Positions 36,183 to 42,383 of a stretch of 42,383 nt of DNA are shown piece after piece. A program made the position numbers and the translations under genes. Location of the stretch: positions 1 through 42,383 of the forward strand of contig JAFMDL010000014.1 in the NCBI GenBank assembly GCA_017857255.1. Direction: 5' to 3'. The notes below the pieces were generated by a model. That model was not told the origin of the DNA. It did not search any database and saw only the letters and a program-made list of their open reading frames with translations. Origin of the DNA: Puniceicoccaceae bacterium. GTDB lineage: Bacteria > Verrucomicrobiota > Verrucomicrobiia > Opitutales > Coraliomargaritaceae. Position 1 is the stretch's first letter. Each line of letters begins with the position of its first letter.

Positions 36183-36219
36183 CTTATTATTAGTTCTTGA
36201 CTTAAGAACCTATAATAAG
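36183..36219. promoter_or_regulatory. Long inverted repeat upstream of cysC
   Basis: Outer arms CTTATTAT/ATAATAAG and inner arms GTTCTT/AAGAAC pair perfectly, with a 2-nt mismatch between them, around a 5-nt loop. The total is 37 bp, ending 53 bp before the cysC ATG. No T run follows, so it is not a terminator. A TATAAT lies in its right arm (36211-36216), so a protein binding here could block a -10 element. Likely an operator or a structured leader of the sulfate-assimilation operon. Confidence 0.5.
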
Positions 36220-36272
36220 AATAACCCATGTACTTTTTTGAGAATTCAGCTTAGATCTAAGCATCTCTTTTC

Positions 36273-36893
<621 letters not shown>

Positions 36894-36916
36894 AAAGCAT
36901 TTCATATATACAGACA

Positions 36917-37825
36917 ATGGCAAAAGACTACACAATCACACACCTCAAGCAGCTTGAGTCCGAAGCGATTTTCATCCTTCGTGAAACTGCGGCTCAGTTT
37001 GAGAAGCCAGTTCTCCTCTTTTCCGGAGGTAAGGACTCAATTGTCATGGCGCACCTAGCGAAGAAGGCATTCTGGCCTGCCAAGCTGCCGTTTCAATTGA
37101 TGCATGTGGATACCGGGCACAATTTCCCCGAGACCATGGAGTTCCGCGATAAGTATGTTAAAGAACTAGGTGCTGAGCTTATTGTCGCTTCCGTACAGAA
37201 GGCGATCGACGAAGGCAAGGTAGTCGAAGAGAAGGGTGCACGTGCGAGCCGTAACAGCTTGCAAACCGTCGCTCTACTTGAGGGCATTGAAGAGGGCAAA
37301 TACGACGCGGCGCTTGGTGGCGGTCGCCGTGACGAAGAAAAGGCGCGTGCGAAAGAACGCTTCTTCTCGCATCGTGATGAGTTCGGACAATGGGATCCGA
37401 AGAATCAACGTCCAGAGCTCTGGAATATTTTTAATGGTCGCAAGAATCACGGCGAGCACTTCCGTGTATTTCCATTAAGTAACTGGACCGAGATGGATGT
37501 TTGGCAATACATTAAGGCTGAGAATATCGAGCTGCCACACCTTTATTTCTCCCATGAGCGTGATTGCTTTGTGCGAGATGGTGTGATCATGGGGGTCTGT
37601 GATTTCATTGAGCTATTGCCTGATGAAAAGATTGAGAAAATGGTCGTGCGTTTCCGTACCATTGGTGACGCGACTTGCACGGGTGCCTGCCTTTCAACCG
37701 CAGACAACCTAGATGATATTATCGACGAGGTGGCCGCGGCACGTCAGACCGAGCGTGGCACGCGTGCCGATGACAAGCGTTCAGAAACAGCCATGGAAGA
37801 CCGTAAAAAACAGGGATACTTTTAG
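36917..37825 (+). CDS. cysD: Sulfate adenylyltransferase subunit 2, CysD
   Basis: A 302-residue PP-loop ATPase, the small subunit of ATP sulfurylase, which makes APS from sulfate and ATP. The PP-loop SGGKDS is at 36-41. Further conserved stretches are MHVDTGHNFPETMEFRD, GGGRRDEEKARAKERFFS and FPLSNWTEMDVWQYI. The start follows cysC by 23 bp. Confidence 0.96.
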   Translation: MAKDYTITHLKQLESEAIFILRETAAQFEKPVLLFSGGKDSIVMAHLAKKAFWPAKLPFQLMHVDTGHNFPETMEFRDKYVKELGAELIVASVQKAIDEGKVVEEKGARASRNSLQTVALLEGIEEGKYDAALGGGRRDEEKARAKERFFSHRDEFGQWDPKNQRPELWNIFNGRKNHGEHFRVFPLSNWTEMDVWQYIKAENIELPHLYFSHERDCFVRDGVIMGVCDFIELLPDEKIEKMVVRFRTIGDATCTGACLSTADNLDDIIDEVAAARQTERGTRADDKRSETAMEDRKKQGYF

Positions 37826-37891
37826 GAAAAGCCGAAACCAGTTCATACATTCCCACTTAAATACATTTTTACTTTCAAACTTTATAATTAA

Positions 37892-39172
37892 ATGAGCGAA
37901 GAAACAAATTCAGGATACCTCGACATGGACTTACTGCGGTTCACGACTGCTGGTTCCGTTGACGATGGCAAGAGCACATTGATCGGGCGTCTGCTATACG
38001 ATAGTAAGGCAATTTTCGAAGACCAGATGGAGGCGATGGAAACGAGTTCCAAAGCCCGTGGTGACGAACATGTGAACCTTGCATTGTTGACCGATGGCCT
38101 GCGCTCCGAGCGTGAGCAAGGCATCACTATCGATGTGGCTTATCGCTACTTTGCGACGCCGAAGCGTAAGTTCATTATCGCCGATACTCCAGGGCACATC
38201 CAATACACCCGAAATATGGTGACCGGTGCGTCGACTGCGAATCTTGCGATAGTATTGATCGATGCCCGCAAAGGTGTGATCGAGCAAACGTGCCGTCACT
38301 CTTTCATCGCGAATCTACTTCGTATTCAGCACGTAGTTGTTTGTGTAAATAAGATGGACCTCGTCGACTGGGACGAAGCCGTATTCGACAAGATCGTTAA
38401 TGACTTCAAGCAGTTCGCCTCCCGCTTGGACAACATTGTCGAAGTGACTTTTATTCCAGCCTCCGCCCTATTGGGCGACAATATCGTCGATAAGTCTGAG
38501 AATATGCCTTGGTATCAAGGTCCGACCCTGCTCTATCATTTAGAAACAGTTTACATCGGTGCGGATGAAAATCACGTCGAAGCACGCTTCCCGGTGCAGT
38601 GGGTGATTCGCCCGCACTCCGATAAGTATCATGACTTCCGCGGCTTTGCCGGGCGTGTTGCTGGTGGCGTATTTAAGCCTGGAGATGAGGTCACCGTGAT
38701 GCCATCTGGCTTTACCTCGAAGATCAAAGCGATTGAATCGATGGATGGTCCACAAGACGAAGTGTTCGCGCCAATGTCGGCGACAATTACGCTTGAGGAT
38801 GAGATTGATATGTCTCGTGGCGATATATTGGTAAAAGCGAATAATTGTCCTGAACCGACACAAGATATCGACGCGATGATCTGCTGGTTCTCTTCTGAGA
38901 AAAAGCTAGCTGGTCGTGGCAAGTATATCTTGCGTCATTCCACTAAGGAAGTGAAGGCGATCGTCAATGAGGTGTGCTATAAAGTGAACATCAATACTTT
39001 GCATAAAATTGAGGATGACTTGGTGATGGAACTGAACGATATCGGTCGTATTAAGATTCGTACCTCAGCGCCCGTGATTGCCGATAGTTACAAGACCAAC
39101 CGTATTACTGGAAGTTTCGTGCTGATTGATGAATTGACCAATGCGACTGTCGCAGCGGGTATGATCATCTAA
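37892..39172 (+). CDS. cysN: Sulfate adenylyltransferase subunit 1, CysN
   Basis: A 426-residue EF-Tu-like GTPase, the regulatory subunit of ATP sulfurylase that couples GTP hydrolysis to APS synthesis. The G1 loop GSVDDGKST is at 21-29, and the later motifs DTPGH, then NKMDLVDW are present. No APS kinase domain is fused at the C-terminus, consistent with the separate cysC. It follows cysD by 66 bp and is the last gene of the cluster before a terminator. Confidence 0.96.
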   Translation: MSEETNSGYLDMDLLRFTTAGSVDDGKSTLIGRLLYDSKAIFEDQMEAMETSSKARGDEHVNLALLTDGLRSEREQGITIDVAYRYFATPKRKFIIADTPGHIQYTRNMVTGASTANLAIVLIDARKGVIEQTCRHSFIANLLRIQHVVVCVNKMDLVDWDEAVFDKIVNDFKQFASRLDNIVEVTFIPASALLGDNIVDKSENMPWYQGPTLLYHLETVYIGADENHVEARFPVQWVIRPHSDKYHDFRGFAGRVAGGVFKPGDEVTVMPSGFTSKIKAIESMDGPQDEVFAPMSATITLEDEIDMSRGDILVKANNCPEPTQDIDAMICWFSSEKKLAGRGKYILRHSTKEVKAIVNEVCYKVNINTLHKIEDDLVMELNDIGRIKIRTSAPVIADSYKTNRITGSFVLIDELTNATVAAGMII

Positions 39173-39191
39173 ATTAAGGAGCATTTTTAAA

Positions 39192-39234
39192 ACAAAAAGC
39201 CGAGATCACTGCAAAGTGTCTTGGCTTTTTTTGT
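39192..39234. terminator. Bidirectional terminator between cysN and the convergent saccharopine-type dehydrogenase
   Basis: An A run plus GCCGAGATCACT (left) pairs with AGTGTCTTGGC and a T run (right) around a 4-nt loop, with one G-T pair and one bulge. Flanks are A-rich and T-rich, suiting both directions. Confidence 0.8.
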
Positions 39235-39278
39235 TATTTCTTGAGGTGGGTGCTTACGCGCCACCTTTGCTTTATCGA

Positions 39279-40478
39279 TTATCCTTCCAAGGGTAGATCA
39301 ATCACTTGCCACGGAAGCCCACGTTGGTTGAGCTCTTCCATAAATGGATCCGGATCATTTTGTTCCATGTTCCAGACCCCCGGTTGCTTCCAAAGTCCGC
39401 GTAGGATCATCTGTGCACCAATCATAGCGGGTACGCCAGTCGTGTAGCTAATCGCTTGGCTGGAAACTTCTTGGTAGCATTCTTGGTGATCGCACGTGTT
39501 GTAAATAAAGATGCGTTTTTTCTGACCGTCTTTGGTGCCAACGATGTCGCAGCCGATACAAGTCTTACCCTGTGTGCGTGGTCCGAGACTGCCAGGGTCG
39601 GGTAACACATGGCGGAGAAATTCAATCGGCGCGATGTGTGTGCCATTCACTTGAATCGGATCGATCGAGGTCATCCCGACATTTTCAAGCACTCGTAAGT
39701 GGGTGAGATATTTCTCAGAAAAGGTCATCCAGAAGCGGATACGCTTGAGACCTTTGATGTTTTGGCAGAGCGATTCGAGCTCTTCGTGGTAGAGCAGGTA
39801 GGCGTCTTGTTTGCCGACGACTGGGAAGTCGTAGACTTGATGGACACTCATGGGCTCGACTTCTTTCCATTCCCCTTCTTCCCAGTAGCGACCATTTGCA
39901 GTGATTTCGCGAATATTGATCTCGGGGTTGAAGTTGGTGGCGAAGTGATGGCCGTGGTCACCCGCGTTGGCATCCAGAATATCGATCGTTTCAATCTCGT
40001 CGAATAAATGCTTCTGGGCATAGGCGCAGAACATATTAGTCACTCCTGGATCAAAGCCGGAGCCGAGTAATGCGGTCAGGCCTGCGTCTTTAAAGCGGTC
40101 TTGATAGGCCCATTGCCATTTGTACTCAAATTTTGCTTCCTCGATTGGCTCGTAATTAGCAGTATCGAGATAATCGACACCCGCTTCCAGGCAAGCATCC
40201 ATGAGTGGTAAGTCTTGATAGGGGAGCGCTACATTGATGACGAGTTGCGGGTGCTCTTTTTTTAGAAAAGCTGTCGTTGCTTCGACATCGTCAGCATCGA
40301 TTGCAGCAGTGCGAATCGTGCGGCCTTGTTTGGCTTGAATGTCTGCCGCAATGGCTTCGCACTTTGATAATGTACGCGAGGCGAGTACGATCTCAGTAAA
40401 TACGTCAGGTAGTTGTGCGCATTTGTGAGCAACGACGTTGCCGACCCCACCTGCACCGATAATGATTACTTTAGCCAT
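39279..40478 (-). CDS. Carboxynorspermidine dehydrogenase-like protein (saccharopine dehydrogenase family)
   Basis: A 399-residue NADPH-dependent oxidoreductase. The Rossmann motif IIGAGGVGNVVAHK is at the start, and GSGFDPGVTNMFCAYAQ and DANAGDHGHHFATNFNPEINIRE follow. These blocks match carboxynorspermidine dehydrogenase, the first enzyme of the aspartate-semialdehyde polyamine route that makes norspermidine or spermidine. The decarboxylase partner is not in the window. The start is chosen at 40478 (MAKVIIIG); an ATG 10 codons upstream adds unlikely residues. It is convergent to cysN and shares a terminator region with it. Confidence 0.85.
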   Translation of the reverse strand: MAKVIIIGAGGVGNVVAHKCAQLPDVFTEIVLASRTLSKCEAIAADIQAKQGRTIRTAAIDADDVEATTAFLKKEHPQLVINVALPYQDLPLMDACLEAGVDYLDTANYEPIEEAKFEYKWQWAYQDRFKDAGLTALLGSGFDPGVTNMFCAYAQKHLFDEIETIDILDANAGDHGHHFATNFNPEINIREITANGRYWEEGEWKEVEPMSVHQVYDFPVVGKQDAYLLYHEELESLCQNIKGLKRIRFWMTFSEKYLTHLRVLENVGMTSIDPIQVNGTHIAPIEFLRHVLPDPGSLGPRTQGKTCIGCDIVGTKDGQKKRIFIYNTCDHQECYQEVSSQAISYTTGVPAMIGAQMILRGLWKQPGVWNMEQNDPDPFMEELNQRGLPWQVIDLPLEG

Positions 40479-40545
40479 ACAGCAAGCATAAGGCGAACTG
40501 TAGCGCATTCTTCAAGAATATTTCGCAGCAGTTTTTAGTGCTTCC

Positions 40546-41799
40546 TCACTGTGTCAGATGGAGTGTGATGGTACCAACCTCCAGAGTTCGATCGCTGCCA
40601 TAGGCTTCGGCTGTGAGAGTATAGCCGCTCTCATTTGGTGAGAGAGTGAGTGCTCCAGTCGCGGCGTTTAAAAAGCCGTTAGAACGTTCATCTGCGGGAA
40701 GGTAGGTGCGTTGAATAAAATCACTTTCGACCAATATAATCGATGAGTGCTTAAAAAGGGTGTCTTTCAGTAGACTACTGACTAAGATGGAATTTGCGTT
40801 TGTCGGATGGGCGCTAAGTATTTCGAACTGATAGGGAGATTTGAGCCCGGCAAGTTTGTCGATGATTTGATTAGGGTCGCTAAAACTCACTCGATCAGGG
40901 ATCGTCGGAATGGTATTTGATTTTGGCTCAGCGGCTTTTGCGTTAAGCACGTTACTCGCATCGGTGATGGCGAAGAGCACGCTGCTGATGAGTTGCTGCG
41001 AATGCATGTCAAAGGCGCGCAGTGCTAGTAAGGCGTCAGTTCCTTCTCCAAGGGTGATCAGTTCAATGGCGAGGAGGGCATTTTTTTCACCGTCGAATGC
41101 TTCGGCATTATCGTAGTGAAAAGAGGTTTTGCCAGTGTTTGCGTCTCGTTGGAGTTTGAGATTATGAGATACTTTGAGGTTAAATTGTGTGCCGTCTGCT
41201 TGGATTAAGGTATCATACAGCGCATTGTGAATGGTCGGTGGCGCCTTAGTGGTTTGCTCGGATTGAACCAGCTGCATGCAATCAAAAAAGATGTTTTGGT
41301 AGTCCGCGGCACGGCATGTTTCGAGTGTTTGTAGCGCTGCCTGTTCGAGCGCTGTTTGGTAATCGAATTCGATCAGGTCGAAATTATATTTCGTGGCTGC
41401 TATCGCCATTTCAGCCGTTTGTTGGGTCTGTACCAGAGTTAAGATTGCGACGAGTTGCCGTTGCCCTTCATTGATTTTTGCTTGGCCTTCGATTTGCAGG
41501 CGCTCACCACGCTCGTGAATCGGCTTGAGATCTCTATTTGGATCTAGCGCTGAAGGCTTCTGCAGTTGAAGATTTTGGCCACTGCGAATATCGGACTGTC
41601 CTTGCTCGACGAGTTCTGCTGCTCGTACGTAAGCCTGCCGCTGCGGAAAGCTCATGTAGGGATGCAGCGCATCACTTTGCTCGATGATACTTAAGTCGAT
41701 TGGCTCTTCTTTAGACGCTGCCGATTGTGCCGAGAAAGGGAACAGGCAGATAAACGCAATGACCAGACGGCAGTAGGCCGATACTGATAAGATAGACAT
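40546..41799 (-). CDS. Secreted protein of unknown function
   Basis: Family not recognised. A 417-residue protein with a signal peptide (about 1-27, LVIAFICLFPFSAQSA), then a helical, Glu/Gln-rich region (about 28-140, AAELVEQGQSDIRSGQ and ERLQIEGQAKINEGQRQL) that may form coiled coil, then a region with two cysteines (ETCRAADYQNIFFDCMQL, possible disulfide) and a beta-rich C-terminus. Together with the next gene it is unlinked to any known pathway here. The frame is well supported by length and composition. Periplasmic or surface location is expected. Confidence 0.6.
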   Translation of the reverse strand: MSILSVSAYCRLVIAFICLFPFSAQSAASKEEPIDLSIIEQSDALHPYMSFPQRQAYVRAAELVEQGQSDIRSGQNLQLQKPSALDPNRDLKPIHERGERLQIEGQAKINEGQRQLVAILTLVQTQQTAEMAIAATKYNFDLIEFDYQTALEQAALQTLETCRAADYQNIFFDCMQLVQSEQTTKAPPTIHNALYDTLIQADGTQFNLKVSHNLKLQRDANTGKTSFHYDNAEAFDGEKNALLAIELITLGEGTDALLALRAFDMHSQQLISSVLFAITDASNVLNAKAAEPKSNTIPTIPDRVSFSDPNQIIDKLAGLKSPYQFEILSAHPTNANSILVSSLLKDTLFKHSSIILVESDFIQRTYLPADERSNGFLNAATGALTLSPNESGYTLTAEAYGSDRTLEVGTITLHLTQ

Positions 41800-41974
41800 T
41801 ATAAGGATTGCAGAGAGATGAAACTAAGTGAGAAATTTAACGAATCGTAAGGCTTATGTTACTTCCCTAGATTGCCAAGTGAATTAACGGAGTAATTTTA
41901 AAAAGAAATATTACGAATGATAACCACAGGCACCGCGCATTGACATCGGCTTGAATATGAGTGTTGTTGCCTGC

Positions 41975-42383
41975 ATGAATTTTAATGAAGAATTAATACT
42001 CGTCCGCGATACAACTGCTACCGTGATTCCTGCCGGGGAGGAGCAGATGTTGCCAGCTGGAACACGCGCGGTGATTTCACAGGCGCTGGGTGGCACGGTC
42101 ACTATTCGAACAGATTCAGGTCTCTTTCGCCTTGCAAGTAAAGATTGGGATGCATTGGGCAAAGCAGCCCAAGCAGAACTCGATGCCGCAGCAAAAGCAG
42201 CAGAGGTGGCGCAGGGTAGTGAGCCGTTTAGCGATGATCAAGTTTGGGAGGCGATGAAGGGCTGCTTCGACCCAGAGATTCCAGTCAATATCGTCGACCT
42301 TGGCTTAATTTACGATATGCAGGTGGCTTCCGCAGATGCTGCTGGACAGCATGTCATTAGCGTCAAGATGACCCTCACTGCTC
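41975..42383 (+). CDS. sufT: SufT-like Fe-S assembly protein, partial (cut by the window end)
   Basis: The reading frame continues past the window. About 136 residues are present: an N-terminal barrel-like domain (VRDTTATVIPAGEEQMLPAGTRA, ISQALGGTVTI, LFRLASKDWDALGK), then a linker of Ala and Glu/Lys, and a DUF59 (MIP18-like) domain beginning at about residue 94 (EAMKGCFDPEIPVNIVDLGLIY). SufT proteins act in late Fe-S maturation. The start is taken at 41975; an in-frame ATG at 41957 would add 6 residues. It is divergent from the secreted protein at 40546-41799. The Cys-containing GCFDPEIP stretch is the functional part of DUF59. Confidence 0.85.
   Translation, partial: MNFNEELILVRDTTATVIPAGEEQMLPAGTRAVISQALGGTVTIRTDSGLFRLASKDWDALGKAAQAELDAAAKAAEVAQGSEPFSDDQVWEAMKGCFDPEIPVNIVDLGLIYDMQVASADAAGQHVISVKMTLTA

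Noticed and set aside
36197-36216. TTGACT ... TATAAT promoter upstream of cysC
   Set aside because: The hexamers are only 8 bp apart, far from the 17 bp needed for a sigma-70 promoter; the TATAAT alone may still be used.
41911-42162. Minus-strand open frame at the window end
   Set aside because: It is opposite the SufT-like gene, whose plus-strand translation gives conserved SufT and DUF59 motifs.

Overview
The window (about 42.4 kb, moderate GC, AT-rich spacers, few strong Shine-Dalgarno sequences) looks like chromosomal DNA of a Gram-negative, probably marine, member of the Verrucomicrobiota, most likely near Opitutales/Puniceicoccales (Coraliomargarita/Lentimonas-like). This is inference. 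The grounds are a VPEPS-type PEP-CTERM protein, a TIGR03790 protein, a DUF2851 protein, a pyrophosphate-type phosphofructokinase, an outer membrane (LpxA, TonB receptor) and the overall gene mix. I see no rRNA, tRNA, CRISPR array, prophage or intact insertion sequence.

Layout. (1) 1-4.7 kb: the terminator of an upstream gene, PPi-phosphofructokinase (-), then ParA and a XerC/D recombinase (+), and a lone PEP-CTERM secreted protein. (2) 4.7-7.8 kb (-): a three-gene unit of a membrane-anchored tandem winged-helix protein followed by two different SPFH (HflK/HflC-like) proteins. (3) 7.9-12.1 kb (+): queG, an MscS channel, a small membrane protein, and metG. (4) 12.4-24.7 kb: an iron-uptake island. 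It holds a TonB-dependent siderophore receptor, a full TonB2-type energising cluster (DUF3450 protein, TtpC-like long ExbB, ExbB, ExbD, TonB, TPR protein), a divergent Fe(3+) ABC transporter (binding protein, fused permease, ATPase) and a PchR-like AraC regulator. Two TGAGA-N5-TCTCA palindromes, one in the divergent promoter region and one upstream of the AraC gene, look like binding sites of a shared Fur-like iron regulator. (5) 24.8-27.3 kb (-): molybdenum cofactor genes moaC-mobA-moaD-moaE followed by a MOSC-domain gene broken by a single-base frameshift. (6) 27.4-36.1 kb (+): a Cys-rich conserved protein, a DUF2851 protein, an unrecognised protein, lpxA, pdxA, an IscA/ErpA-type Fe-S protein, infC with an acidic tail, an Amidase_3 cell-wall hydrolase and a TIGR03790 protein. 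(7) 36.2-39.2 kb (+): the sulfate activation genes cysC-cysD-cysN, behind a long inverted repeat. (8) 39.2-42.4 kb: a carboxynorspermidine-dehydrogenase-like gene and a secreted protein of unknown function (both -), then the start of a SufT-like gene (+) that runs off the window.

How the parts fit. The iron island is functionally closed: receptor and TonB2 machinery carry ferric siderophore across the outer membrane, the Fbp-type ABC system carries ferric iron across the inner membrane, and the AraC protein is a plausible siderophore-responsive switch. The Fe-S genes (iscA-like, sufT) and the molybdopterin genes are downstream consumers of iron and sulfur. cysCDN supplies activated sulfate. 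The least explained units are the winged-helix/SPFH operon, the Cys-rich protein beside the Mo operon, the 200-aa protein before lpxA and the secreted protein at 40.5-41.8 kb.
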